Below are positions 11,721-27,563 of a stretch of 64,000 nucleotides of DNA, in pieces. Under the pieces are notes generated by a model. It worked only from the letters and a program-made list of their open reading frames with translations. It did not search any database and was not told the DNA's origin. How positions within the stretch are numbered: the first letter of the stretch is position 1; every line of letters starts with the position of its first letter. The stretch covers positions 186,001-250,000 of the forward strand of contig UAVY01000007.1 in NCBI GenBank assembly GCA_900446925.1, written 5' to 3'. Made by a program: the position numbers and the translations under genes. Source of the stretch: Citrobacter koseri (GTDB lineage: Bacteria; Pseudomonadota; Gammaproteobacteria; Enterobacterales; Enterobacteriaceae).

Positions 11721-12539
11721 ATGGAAACCTATGCTGTTTTTGGTAACCCGATTGCGCACAGCAAGTCGCCATTTATTCATCAGCAGTTTGCGCAGCAACT
11801 GAAGATAGATCATCCCTATGGGCGTGTTCTGGCGCCGGTTGATGATTTCGTGAATACCCTTAACGCCTTCTTTGCGCAAGGAGGGAAAGGGGCGAACGTT
11901 ACCGTTCCTTTTAAAGAGGAAGCGTTTGCACGCGCAGATGAACTGACGGAGCGTGCGGCGCTTGCTGGGGCGGTGAATACCCTGAAACGCCTTGATGATG
12001 GTCGCTTGCTGGGGGATAACACCGACGGCATCGGTCTGTTGAGCGATCTTGAACGTTTGTCTTTCATTCGTCCGGGGCTACGCATCCTGCTGATTGGGGC
12101 AGGGGGGGCTTCCAGGGGCGTACTGTTACCGCTGCTATCAATGGATTGTGCGGTTACTATTGCGAACCGAACCGCTTCCCGTGCTGAAGAACTGGCGCAA
12201 ATCTTCGCTCATACCGGCAGTGTTCAGGCCCTTCGTCTTGATGCGCTGGAAGGCCATGAATTCGATCTGATCATCAATGCGACATCCAGTGGAATTAGCG
12301 GTGATATTCCCGCGATCCCGTCATCGCTCATTCATCCTGCTGTCTGTTGCTACGATATGTTTTATCAAAAGGGAAATACGCCGTTCCTTGCCTGGTGTGC
12401 GGAGCAAGGGGCAAAACGGTATGCCGATGGTTTGGGGATGCTGGTGGGGCAAGCCGCGCATGCTGTTTTTCTCTGGCATGGCGTGTTGCCTGACGTGGAA
12501 CCTGTTATTGCAACGCTGAAGCAGGAACTGTCGGCATGA
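11721..12539 (+). CDS. aroE: shikimate 5-dehydrogenase
   Basis: A 272-residue NADPH-dependent enzyme that reduces 3-dehydroshikimate to shikimate in aromatic biosynthesis. Visible are the substrate site [19 protein letters not shown], the catalytic Lys segment [11 protein letters not shown], the DNTDGIGLL motif and the nucleotide-binding [12 protein letters not shown]. Adjacent [10 protein letters not shown] indicates NADP preference. It overlaps yrdB by ATGA. The frame is intact. Confidence 0.98.
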   Translation: METYAVFGNPIAHSKSPFIHQQFAQQLKIDHPYGRVLAPVDDFVNTLNAFFAQGGKGANVTVPFKEEAFARADELTERAALAGAVNTLKRLDDGRLLGDNTDGIGLLSDLERLSFIRPGLRILLIGAGGASRGVLLPLLSMDCAVTIANRTASRAEELAQIFAHTGSVQALRLDALEGHEFDLIINATSSGISGDIPAIPSSLIHPAVCCYDMFYQKGNTPFLAWCAEQGAKRYADGLGMLVGQAAHAVFLWHGVLPDVEPVIATLKQELSA

Positions 12540-12793
12540 ACCAGGCTATTCAGTTTCCTGACAGAGAAGAGTGGGACGCGGACCTTGAGGCCGTTAGCTT
12601 TCCCGCACTGGTGAATGGGATGCAGTTAATGTGTGCTATCAAGGGAACCACGCTGGCGCATCGCTTTGGCGGCGATACGCCAGAACGGTGGCTGGCAGAC
12701 TTTTGTGAACATCGCTGGGATCTGGAAGAAGAAGCGGAAGCGTTGATCCAGTCCCAGCAAGAAGACGATCAGGGTTGGGTCTGGCTGTCTTGA
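12536..12793 (+). CDS. yrdB: DUF1488 family protein YrdB
   Basis: An 85-residue acidic protein, [20 protein letters not shown] to DDQGWVWLS, of the DUF1488 family with no known function. It starts in the ATGA overlap with aroE, so it is coupled to it. Its last 25 bases overlap the convergent end of yrdA. Confidence 0.92.
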   Translation: MNQAIQFPDREEWDADLEAVSFPALVNGMQLMCAIKGTTLAHRFGGDTPERWLADFCEHRWDLEEEAEALIQSQQEDDQGWVWLS

Positions 12794-13324
12794 CTCAGGT
12801 ATTCATCTTTCCATTTCACATAGTTATTTGCGGAGTACTGTAGCCCGGCTTTCTCTTCATCACTTAGCGGACGGATCTGCTTCACCGGACTCCCCCAGAT
12901 ACAGATAGCCGCTTTCCAGGCGCTTGTTTTGCGGCACCAGGCTGCCAGCGCCGATCATGACGTCATCTTCTATTACCGCGCCATCCAGCAGAATGGACCC
13001 CATGCCAACCAGAACCCGGTTGCCGATAGTGCAGCCGTGGAGCATGACTTTATGCCCGACAGTGACATCTTCACCCACAATAAGCGGATTACCTTGCGGG
13101 TTAGTGGTGGATTTGTGCGTCACATGCAGCACGCTGCCGTCCTGGATATTTGAGCGGGCGCCAATCTCTACATAGTTCACATCGCCACGAATGACGACCA
13201 GCGGCCAGATCCCGACGTCATCAGCCAGACGAACATCGCCAATGACGACGCTACTGGAATCGATCATCACGCGTTGCCCGATCTGTGGGAAAAGATCCTT
13301 ATAAGGACGTAATACGTCAGACAT
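12769..13324 (-). pseudogene. yrdA: gamma-carbonic-anhydrase-like hexapeptide protein YrdA, frame broken (probable error)
   Basis: A left-handed beta-helix protein of the hexapeptide (gamma-carbonic anhydrase) family, about 184 residues. The enzymatic role is unproven in enterics. The body MSDVLRPYKDLFPQIG to NKRLESGYLYLG is intact and contains the repeats and metal-type His residues (LHVTHKS, VGHKVMLHGC). After GYLYLG an extra G near 12895 shifts the frame. Removing it gives SPVKQIRPLSDEEKAG and a tail stopping at 12769: 556 bases against 555. Confidence 0.88.
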
Positions 13325-13477
13325 GTTTACCTCAACGAAAGAGAACAGTAATGAAGACTTTGGTTGGATTATTGGCGCTACGCAAGTGTTTCAGGTATCA
13401 AAAATCAGCCAAATTGCGCAGGAATGTAGCGAAAGGGGTAAAAAACAGGCATTCAGCAAAAAAGATCCAAAAAACGC
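13325..13477 (+). promoter_or_regulatory. rRNA operon upstream activating region (UP element, candidate Fis sites)
   Basis: The A-rich tract at about 13456-13476 just upstream of the P1 -35 is in UP-element position. A-tract segments centred near 13402 and 13445 lie roughly where Fis sites occur upstream of enteric rrn P1 promoters. The Fis assignments are inference from spacing and A/T content only. Confidence 0.5.
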
Positions 13478-13514
13478 TTGTGCAAAAAAATGGGATCCCT
13501 ATAATGCGCCTCCG
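13478..13514 (+). promoter_or_regulatory. rRNA operon promoter P1
   Basis: -35 TTGTGC (13478-13483), 16-base spacer and perfect -10 TATAAT (13500-13505), followed by the GC-rich discriminator GCGCCTCC typical of stringently controlled rrn P1 promoters. The start is near 13514. Confidence 0.9.
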
Positions 13515-13584
13515 TTGAGACGACAAAGTGAAACGCTTCACAAGATGGTCGGAACAACGAAGAGAAAAATCCTGAAAAATGGGG

Positions 13585-13619
13585 TTGACTCTGAAAGAGG
13601 AAAGCGTAATATACGCCAC
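13585..13619 (+). promoter_or_regulatory. rRNA operon promoter P2
   Basis: -35 TTGACT (13585-13590), 16-base spacer and -10 TAATAT (13607-13612) followed by ACGCCACC. It lies about 107 bases after P1, the usual rrn P2 arrangement. Confidence 0.87.
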
Positions 13620-13630
13620 CTCGCGACAGA

Positions 13631-13663
13631 GCGCTAAAGCGCGTCGCAACTGCTCTTTAACAA
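13631..13663 (+). promoter_or_regulatory. rRNA antitermination site (boxB-like hairpin and boxA)
   Basis: GCGC-TAAA-GCGC (13631-13642) forms a boxB-like hairpin. TGCTCTTTAACAA (13651-13663) is the consensus boxA that recruits NusB-S10 to make the rRNA antitermination complex. Confidence 0.87.
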
Positions 13664-13792
13664 TTTATCAGACAATCTGTGTGGGCACTCAAAGTGACAT
13701 GGATTCTTAATGTCTTCGGACAATAAATGAATACCAAGTCTCTGAGTGAACACGTAATTCATTACGAAGTTTAATTCACGAGCATCAAACTT

Positions 13793-15336
<1,544 letters not shown>

Positions 15337-15406
15337 CCTTAAAGAACCTGCCTTTGCAGTGCTCACACAGATTGTCTGATGAAAAACGAGCAGTAAAAAC
15401 CTCTAC

Positions 15407-15483
<77 letters not shown>

Positions 15484-15567
15484 GATTTTCCCTGAATACT
15501 GCGTTGTGAAATGACTCACATACTTTAAGTATGCTTCGTCATTCCACGCCTTGTCTCAGGAAAAATC
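15484..15567 (+). repeat. 16S-23S spacer stem-loop between the two tRNAs
   Basis: GATTTTCCCTGA (15484-15495) is a near-perfect inverted copy of TCAGGAAAAATC (15556-15567). Inside it CATACTTTAAGTATG (15519-15533) is also palindromic. The block folds as one long hairpin and resembles the mobile 'ribosomal spacer loop' segments known to vary between rrn operons. Confidence 0.6.
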
Positions 15568-15596
15568 ATCGGTAAGAGGTTCTGACTGTACTGTAT

Positions 15597-15672
15597 GGGG
15601 CTATAGCTCAGCTGGGAGAGCGCCTGCTTTGCACGCAGGAGGTCTGCGGTTCGATCCCGCATAGCTCCACCA
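15597..15672 (+). tRNA. alaU: tRNA-Ala (TGC)
   Basis: 76 bases, GGGGCTATAGCTCAGC to ATAGCTCCACCA, with encoded CCA. The anticodon loop TTTGCAC gives anticodon TGC. It is the second spacer tRNA. Confidence 0.97.
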
Positions 15673-15733
15673 TATTTTACTGCTCATATAAGAAAACTTC
15701 AGAGTGTACCTGAAAAGGTTCACTGCGAAGTTT

Positions 15734-15746
15734 TGCTCTTTAAAAA
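15734..15746 (+). promoter_or_regulatory. spacer boxA before 23S
   Basis: TGCTCTTTAAAAA upstream of 23S matches the second boxA found in enteric 16S-23S spacers, which renews the antitermination complex. Confidence 0.75.
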
Positions 15747-15847
15747 TCTGGATCAAGCTGAAAATTGAAACGACACACGTAAAGTGTGTATGAGTCTCTC
15801 AAATTTTCGCAACACGAAGTGTTTCACGAAACATCTTCGGGTTGTGA

Positions 15848-18756
<2,909 letters not shown>

Positions 18757-18849
18757 ACAACGCCGAAGATGTTTTGGCGGACTGAGAGACGATTTTCAGC
18801 CTGATTACAGATTAGAGTTTAATGCCGGAGGCATTAGACGAACAGAATT

Positions 18850-18969
18850 TGCCTGGCGGCCGTAGCGCGGTGGTCCCACCTGACCCCATGCCGAACTCAG
18901 AAGTGAAACGCCGTAGCGCCGATGGTAGTGTGGGGTCTCCCCATGCGAGAGTAGGGAACTGCCAGGCAT
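18850..18969 (+). rRNA. rrfD: 5S ribosomal RNA, first copy
   Basis: 120 bases, TGCCTGGCGGCCGTAGC to GAACTGCCAGGCAT. Terminal helix I pairs TGCCTGGC with GCCAGGCA. It lies 93 bases after 23S and is followed by tRNA-Thr and a second 5S. Confidence 0.97.
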
Positions 18970-18981
18970 CAAATTTAGCGT

Positions 18982-19057
18982 GCTGATATGGCTCAGTTGG
19001 TAGAGCGCACCCTTGGTAAGGGTGAGGTCCCCAGTTCGACTCTGGGTATCAGCACCA
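18982..19057 (+). tRNA. thrV: tRNA-Thr (GGT)
   Basis: 76 bases, GCTGATATGGCTCAG to TATCAGCACCA, with anticodon GGT at 19015-19017 and encoded CCA. A distal tRNA-Thr between two 5S genes is the signature of the rrnD operon. Confidence 0.97.
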
Positions 19058-19095
19058 CTTAATATGGTTAAAGTTCGGCACTTTAGAAAAGAATT

Positions 19096-19215
19096 TGTCT
19101 GGCGGCCGTAGCGCGGTGGTCCCACCTGACCCCATGCCGAACTCAGAAGTGAAACGCCGTAGCGCCGATGGTAGTGTGGGGTCTCCCCATGCGAGAGTAG
19201 GGAACTGCCAGACAT
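19096..19215 (+). rRNA. rrfF: 5S ribosomal RNA, second copy
   Basis: 120 bases, TGTCTGGCGGCCGTAGC to GAACTGCCAGACAT. It differs from the first 5S at only two positions (3 and 117), which pair with each other in helix I (C-G in the first copy, T-A here). It is the last rRNA gene before the terminator. Confidence 0.96.
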
Positions 19216-19228
19216 CAAATCAAGCGAA

Positions 19229-19256
19229 GGGCCCGGTCGAAAGATCGGGCCTTTTT
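19229..19256 (+). terminator. rRNA operon intrinsic terminator
   Basis: GGCCCGGTC-GAAA-GATCGGGCC (one G-T pair) followed by TTTTT, directly after the second 5S gene. Confidence 0.9.
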
Positions 19257-19278
19257 GCGTTTACGCGCCCTGAGAACT

Positions 19279-19342
19279 GCCGGATGGCGGCGGTGCCTTA
19301 TCCGGCTCGCGTTCCACCTGATAAGCGCAGCGCCACCAGGCA
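19279..19342. repeat. REP pair (BIME) between rrnD and yhdZ
   Basis: GCCGGATGGCGGCGGTGCCTTATCCGGC (28 bases, 19279-19306) is a REP palindrome. CCTGATAAGCGCAGCGCCACCAGGC at 19318-19342 is an inverted partner. It lies between convergent transcription units. Confidence 0.75.
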
Positions 19343-19343
19343 G

Positions 19344-20104
19344 TTAGTGAATGACTTGCGATAAAAACGCCCGGGTGCGCTCTGATTTAGGATGGGCAAA
19401 GAACTCTTCCGGTGGCGCCTGCTCAACAATTTCACCACGATCCATAAAGATCACCCTGTCTGCTACCGTTCGGGCAAAGCCCATTTCGTGGGTGACGCAA
19501 AGCATTGTCATCCCGGACTGTGCCAGACCAATCATGGTATCCAGCACCTCTTTCACCATCTCAGGATCCAGCGCGGGAAGTCGGCTCATCAAACAGCATA
19601 ATTTTGGGCTTCATGCATAGCGAACGTGCAATAGCCACGCGCTGCTGTTGCCCGCCGGAAATCTGCCCTGGAAACTTATGGGCGTGCTCAGCGATGCGCA
19701 CACGTTCCAGGTAATGCATCGCCAGTGCTTCAGCTTCTTTCTTTGGCATCTTCCGCACCCAAATCGGCGCCAGAGTGCAGTTTTGCAGTTACCGTCAGAT
19801 GTGGGAAGAGGTTGAAGTGCTGGAACACCATACCGACTTCCTGTCTTACCCGCTCGATATTGCGAATGTCTTCATTGAGTTCAATACCGTCTACCACAAT
19901 CCGTCCTTGTTGATGTTCCTCCAGATGATTAATACAGCGAATGGTCGTGGATTTACCCGAGCCGGAAGGGCCACACAGCACGATACGCTCCCCCTGTTTC
20001 ACGTTCAGATTAATGTCTTTCAGAACATGAAACTGACCGTACCATTTATTGACGTTTTCCAGCGTGATCATCGCGTCGGCAGGTTGAATTAATAATTGGC
20101 TCAT
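19344..20104 (-). pseudogene. yhdZ: polar amino-acid ABC transporter ATP-binding protein YhdZ, frame broken (probable errors)
   Basis: ATPase of the YhdWXYZ general amino-acid importer. Walker A is CGPSGSGKSTTIR, the Q-loop MVFQHFNLF, the signature [15 protein letters not shown], Walker [10 protein letters not shown] and the switch His in CVTHEMGFA. Two insertions, near 19580 (FDEPTS to ALDPEMV) and near 19750-19790, split it into three frames: 761 bases against 759 for 252 residues. It is the last gene of the operon. Confidence 0.9.
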
Positions 20105-20111
20105 AAAATCC

Positions 20112-21217
20112 TCAGTGCGGCGTACGCCCGGTGTTAAAACGTTTCTCCAGATGCTGGCTGTAACGCGACATGCTGAAGCAGAAAATCCAGTAAATCAGTG
20201 CGGCAAAAACATACCCCTTCGGTCGACATCCCCAGCCATGCAGGGTCAACAGTCGCCTGCTGAACGCTACTGAAAAGGTCAAATAAACCGATAATGATCA
20301 CCAGGCTGGTATCTTTAAACAGGGCGATAATGGTGTTCACCAGACCCGGAATCACCAGCTTCAACGCCTGGGGTAGAATGACCAGTCCCTGGGTTTTCCA
20401 GTACCCGAGCGCCAGAGATTCCGCGGCCTCATACTGCCCTTTCGGTAATGCCTGTAACCCTCCGCGTACGACCCTCTGCGACGTAGGCAGACTGAAAAAG
20501 GATCACCCCGACCAGCGCCCGGATAAGTTTGTCGATACTGGTTCCTTCCGACATAAACAGCGGCAGCATGACCGAAGACATAAACAGCACGGTGATTAAC
20601 GGTACGCCTCGCCAGAACTCGATAAAGATAACGGAGAGCATCCGAACGATCGGCATATGAGAGCGACGGCCCAGCGCCAGCAAAATTCCCAGAGGAAGGG
20701 CACCCGCAATACCGACGGAAGCGATGATCAACGTGAGTGTTAATCCTCCCCATTGCCGTGTTTCTACCCGCTCCAGCCCGAAGAAACCGCCATACATCAG
20801 CCACCAGACAACAATGGGATAGATAACCGCCCATGCGGCGATGTAGCGCCCGCGACGGGGCATTGTTTTCCAGAACATCGGCACAATGGAGGCCAGACCA
20901 ACAAGTAATGCCAGGTTGATGCGCCAGCGTTGGTCATGTGGATAAAGCCCATACATAAACTGACCAAAACGTTCGTGGATAAATACCCAGCAGGCACCCG
21001 CCTTCGTGCAATCAGCACGCGTCGAACCCACCCAGTTAGCCTGTAGAAACGCCCAGTTCAGCAAGGGGGGAATGAGTATCCACATGAGCCACAGACAAAA
21101 AAGGGTTAGCAGGCTATTGGACCAACTGGAAAAGAGATTTTTACGTACCCACAAAATTATGCGACCTGCGCCGTTATTGGCCGGGCGCATGGGATGAGAC
21201 AGAAGAGCTTTTGTCAT
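20112..21217 (-). pseudogene. yhdY: amino-acid ABC transporter permease YhdY, frame broken (probable errors)
   Basis: Inner-membrane permease of the HisM/GltK type. The long N-terminal frame starts MTKALLSHPMRPANN and includes several hydrophobic helices and SAYVAE at the start of the permease loop. The shifted remainder includes VIPGLVNTIIALFKDTSLV and ends near 20112. Insertions near 20475 and 20218 explain both breaks: 1106 bases against 1104 for 367 residues. It lies between yhdX (9-base gap) and yhdZ. Confidence 0.88.
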
Positions 21218-21226
21218 CATGGTTCC

Positions 21227-22408
21227 TTAGCGCTCAATCAGGGCGATACGGCGGTTATAAATATTCATCAGCAGGGAAATACTGAGGCTGATGATCAGAT
21301 ATACCGACATGGTGATGGCGATGGTTTCAATGGCCTGACCCGTCTGGTTCAGTACCGTTCCGGCAAACAGGGAAACCATATCCGGGTAGCCGATAGCGGC
21401 GGCAAGCGATGAGTTCTTCACGATATTCAGATACTGGCTGGTCAATGGAGGAATGATCACGCGCAGTGCCTGGGGAATGATGACCTGACGCAGCGTTACC
21501 GGATTAGGGAGGCCCAGTGAACGCGCGGCTTCATGCTGGCCGTGGGGAACCGCCTGGATACCGGAACGGATGATCTCAGCAATAAATGCCGAGGTGTATA
21601 CCGAAAGCGCCAGCGTCAACGCAGCCAGTTCTGGAATTAATGCCATCCCTCCCCGGAAGTTAAACCCGCGTAACTCGGGCACATCCCAGTGCAGCGCCGC
21701 GCCAAATAGCCACTGAGCGACAGCCGGCAATAGCACGATGAGCGCCAACGCCGTAGGCCATGTTCGGCGCAATTGTCCCGTCTTAATCTGGTACGTTTTA
21801 TTGAAGCGAAAGAGCCCAGTGGAGATGACGATCGCCAGAAGGATTGCCACACAAAAAGCGATAACGCCTTCACCCAGCTGTGGCGCCGGAATATAGAGTC
21901 CCCGATTACTCAGAAAAACCAAATCCAGCGCGCTGACCGCCTGCCGTGGCCCGGGTAAATTACGCAGGACGGCAAAGTACCAGAAGAAGATTTGCAGCAA
22001 TGGCGGAATATTGCGAAAGGTTTCGATGTAAATGGTCGATAACTTACGCAATAACCAGTTATCCGACAGGCGTGCAAGGCCGAGGAAAAAACCTAAAAAT
22101 GACGCAAAAACAATACACAGTGCGGAGACCAACAGGGTATTGAGCAAGCCGACCAGAAAGACGCGGCCATATGTATCCCCTTGCTCGTAGTCGATCAGGT
22201 GCTGAACAATACCGAACCCGGCGCTGCGATCGAGAAACGCGAATCCTGAGGTAATCCCCCGGCTGCTCAGATTGTTAATCGTATTATGAATTAAATAGAC
22301 CGCAACACTGACAACCGCAATAACGGCGAGTATTTGAAATAACCAGGCGCGGACCGCAGGGTTAGAAAAGGAGAGCATTCCTTTCACGGTTGAGCGGCGA
22401 TGGGACAT
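21227..22408 (-). CDS. yhdX: amino-acid ABC transporter permease YhdX
   Basis: A 393-residue inner-membrane permease paired with YhdY. It has an N-terminal membrane helix (WLFQILAVIAVVSVAVYLI), a long periplasmic and cytoplasmic insertion, and the conserved EAARSLGLP permease loop that contacts the ATPase (HGQHEAARSLGLPNPVTLRQ). It ends MNIYNRRIALIER. Length matches E. coli. It is intact although both neighbours in the operon are broken, which fits random errors rather than loss of the transporter. Confidence 0.95.
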   Translation of the reverse strand: MSHRRSTVKGMLSFSNPAVRAWLFQILAVIAVVSVAVYLIHNTINNLSSRGITSGFAFLDRSAGFGIVQHLIDYEQGDTYGRVFLVGLLNTLLVSALCIVFASFLGFFLGLARLSDNWLLRKLSTIYIETFRNIPPLLQIFFWYFAVLRNLPGPRQAVSALDLVFLSNRGLYIPAPQLGEGVIAFCVAILLAIVISTGLFRFNKTYQIKTGQLRRTWPTALALIVLLPAVAQWLFGAALHWDVPELRGFNFRGGMALIPELAALTLALSVYTSAFIAEIIRSGIQAVPHGQHEAARSLGLPNPVTLRQVIIPQALRVIIPPLTSQYLNIVKNSSLAAAIGYPDMVSLFAGTVLNQTGQAIETIAITMSVYLIISLSISLLMNIYNRRIALIER

Positions 22409-22477
22409 AAGAAAACCTCGGTAACCATAACTCTGGGCTGAGCGCCGCAGGTGCGGCGCCCGTTACATCACAACGGC

Positions 22478-23504
22478 TTAGCGTACGGGTGGTGCGTACT
22501 GAATGCCGCCGTTATTCCAGAGATTGTTCTGGCCTCGTTTGATCTTCAGCGGGCTTTCCGATCCCACGTTACGTTCAAAGATCTCCGCGTAGTTACCAAC
22601 CTGTTTAATGATGTTGTAGGCCCATTTGTTATCCAGTTTCAGATCCTTACCGTAATCCCCTTCTTTGCCCAACAAATGCGCCATGTCCGGTGTTGCCGGA
22701 TTCGCCGCTTTCTCATCTACGTTCTGTGAGTTAATTCCCATTTCTTCAGCATTCAGCATAGCGAACAGCGTCCAGCGGACGACAGAGAACCACTCATCAT
22801 CACCACGGCGCACAACGGGGCCCAGAGGCTCTTTTGAGATGACTTCAGGCAAGACGATCCATTCGGCAGGGTCGCTCAGCTTGATTCGCAGGGCATATAA
22901 CTGAGACTGGTCAGAAGCCAGCGTGTCACAGCGGCCCGATTCCAGCGCTTTGGCTGACTCATCAGAGCGATCAAAAGTGACCGGGGTGTATTTCATTTTG
23001 TTGGCTTTAAAGTAATCGGCCACGTTCAGTTCGGTATCCGTGCCTGCCTGTATACAGACGGTGGCGCCGTCCAGCTCTTTAGCGCTTTTTAACCCCGCTT
23101 TGTTATGCGTCAGGAAACCAATCCCGTCGTAATACGTCACGCCAGTGAATGACATGCCCATACCTGCGTCGCGTGAAGAGGTCCAGGTTGTATTACGGGA
23201 TAACAGATCGACTTCGCCGGATTGCAAGGCGGTGAAGCGTTCCTTTGCAGTGAGTGGGGTATATTTTACTTTTGTATCATCGCCAAAGACGGCTGCGGCA
23301 ACGCCACGACAAACATCGACGTCAATACCCGTGAATTTACCGCTTGCATCTGCATAAGAAAAACCAGGCCAGGCCGTCACTGATCCCACATTGTACGAAT
23401 CCTTTTTTCTTTACGGCATCCAGTGTTGCGCCAGCATGCGCCTGATTTGCAACAGCAAGCAGCACGCCGACCGCAGCCAGGCTGGCTATCATCATCTTTT
23501 TCAT
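22478..23504 (-). pseudogene. yhdW: amino-acid ABC transporter periplasmic binding protein YhdW, frame broken (probable error)
   Basis: Solute-binding protein of the family-3 (polar amino-acid) type. The start at 23504 gives a signal peptide beginning MKKMMIASLAAVGVLLAVANQ. The mature part runs from FSYADASGKFTGIDVDVCRG to GGIQYAPPVR in the next frame. A single extra base near 23375, in ISDGL-PGFSY, explains the break: 1027 bases against 1026. It is the first gene of yhdWXYZ and follows the sigma-54 promoter region. Confidence 0.92.
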
Positions 23505-23590
23505 AATGCATCCTGTGTGGAGAAATTATCGTTATAGAGAGACGTTCTGGAACGTCTTTACCTGTCTGTGGCTTTGGCCATACTCTTTTA

Positions 23591-23608
23591 AGCAAAAGGT
23601 AGTGCCAG
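23591..23608 (-). promoter_or_regulatory. candidate sigma-54 promoter of yhdWXYZ
   Basis: On the minus strand CTGGCAC...TTTTGCTT: TGGCAC is the reverse of 23602-23607 and TTGCT the reverse of 23591-23595. This matches the -24/-12 consensus, except that 11 rather than 10 bases separate GG and GC. One T in the run may be an inserted base. Known: yhdWXYZ is NtrC-activated in E. coli. Confidence 0.65.
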
Positions 23609-23669
23609 GTTTTGCGAACGAATGCTCGACGCAATATGCAGAGTGTAGACAGGAAAAAATAAATGCAGC

Positions 23670-23714
23670 GCCCTGAAATGGTGCGAAAATGAAACGTAAG
23701 CCACATTTTGGAGC
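23670..23714. promoter_or_regulatory. candidate NtrC enhancer sites upstream of yhdW
   Basis: GCCCTGAAATGGTGC (23670-23684) matches the NtrC consensus GCACTAAAATGGTGC at 13 of 15 positions. A weaker match GCCACATTTTGGAGC lies at 23700-23714, 30 bases away (about three helical turns). Both are 70-100 bases upstream of the candidate -24 element, a normal enhancer position. Confidence 0.6.
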
Positions 23715-23906
23715 AAAATATTTAAATTTACGGGCGCTGTGCGGAATAACGATTTCGCCCGTTAATATCGGCAGGATAAGTATGATAAATGCAGTTTCAC
23801 TAAGACAGAATAATGAAAAGCGCCAATCTTATAGAGTAGATATGTGAGAGAAATCTATAATTGATGATTAATAATAAATCGATTGTCCAGAGCTTTGTCT
23901 TATATT

Positions 23907-23931
23907 AAAAGCGCGGGTTGCCGCGCTTTTA
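23907..23931. terminator. terminator after yhdV
   Basis: AAAAGCGCGG-GTTG-CCGCGCTTTT, a perfect ten-base stem flanked by A and T on both sides, so it is usable in either direction. It lies nine bases after the end of yhdV. Confidence 0.85.
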
Positions 23932-23938
23932 ATAAAAC

Positions 23939-24160
23939 CTATTTCGTCAGGGCAACAATCCCCAGCGTCAGGCCTGCGACAGCGGCTGCGCCACCGGCAA
24001 TCGCCCCCGCTGTTTCCCAGTTATCCTGCGTGGTGCCCTTCATACAGGTATTGGTATGAACCAGACGACCCTGGTCGTCATAAACCGGAACGCAAGGAGA
24101 GTCATGCGCACACCCCGCCAGCAAGGTTGTGAGCAATGCAACAGGAATTAATCTTTTCAT
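23939..24160 (-). CDS. yhdV: small lipoprotein YhdV
   Basis: A 73-residue putative lipoprotein. The signal MKRLIPVALLTTLLAGCAH contains a lipobox LAGC with Cys at residue 17. The mature part (DSPCVPVYDDQGRLV) ends in a Gly/Ala-rich hydrophobic segment, AGAIAGGAAAVAGLTLGIVAL. Function unknown. It stands alone between yhdW and acrF. Confidence 0.9.
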   Translation of the reverse strand: MKRLIPVALLTTLLAGCAHDSPCVPVYDDQGRLVHTNTCMKGTTQDNWETAGAIAGGAAAVAGLTLGIVALTK

Positions 24161-24395
24161 GGTGTTACCTCAAAAATAAACGTTTCGCTACATCCAGCAA
24201 AGTCGAATGCTCCGCTAGCTGCGAACCCGGCGCTATTTTATCACGCCTTAAAAAGGCACCCGCATATGGAATAATTTCAATTCATGTGGATTGTAAAAAT
24301 AATGGAGAAAAGGATGGGTAAGTGGTGCATGTCTGGTAAATAGCAGGGAAAATAAATGACTATCTTTTTAATACATAAATAGATAATTATTTTGG

Positions 24396-24416
24396 AAAAA
24401 GGCGCCCGAGGGCGCC
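24396..24416 (-). terminator. terminator after acrF
   Basis: On the minus strand GGCGCC-CTCG-GGCGCC is followed by TTTTT, 30 bases after the acrF stop codon. Confidence 0.82.
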
Positions 24417-24445
24417 GTAATTTTAGTGGTTAATCATGATGCCGG

Positions 24446-27552
<3,107 letters not shown>

Positions 27553-27563
27553 GTCCGGTTACC

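Larger units (their letters stand above)
23505..23938. other. yhdW-yhdV intergenic region
   Basis: 434 bases without a gene. It holds the sigma-54 promoter and NtrC-like sites for yhdW described separately, an A/T-rich stretch (23715-23890) with no recognisable element, and the yhdV terminator. Confidence 0.6.

Noticed and set aside
18805..19218. Open frame with a repeated peptide across the two 5S genes
   Set aside because: The internal repeat is simply the duplicated 5S sequence read antisense; this is rRNA and tRNA.
20361..20834. 157-codon minus-strand frame overlapping yhdY
   Set aside because: It is an alternative frame over the yhdY permease region with arginine-rich, non-membrane composition; yhdY is the real gene.
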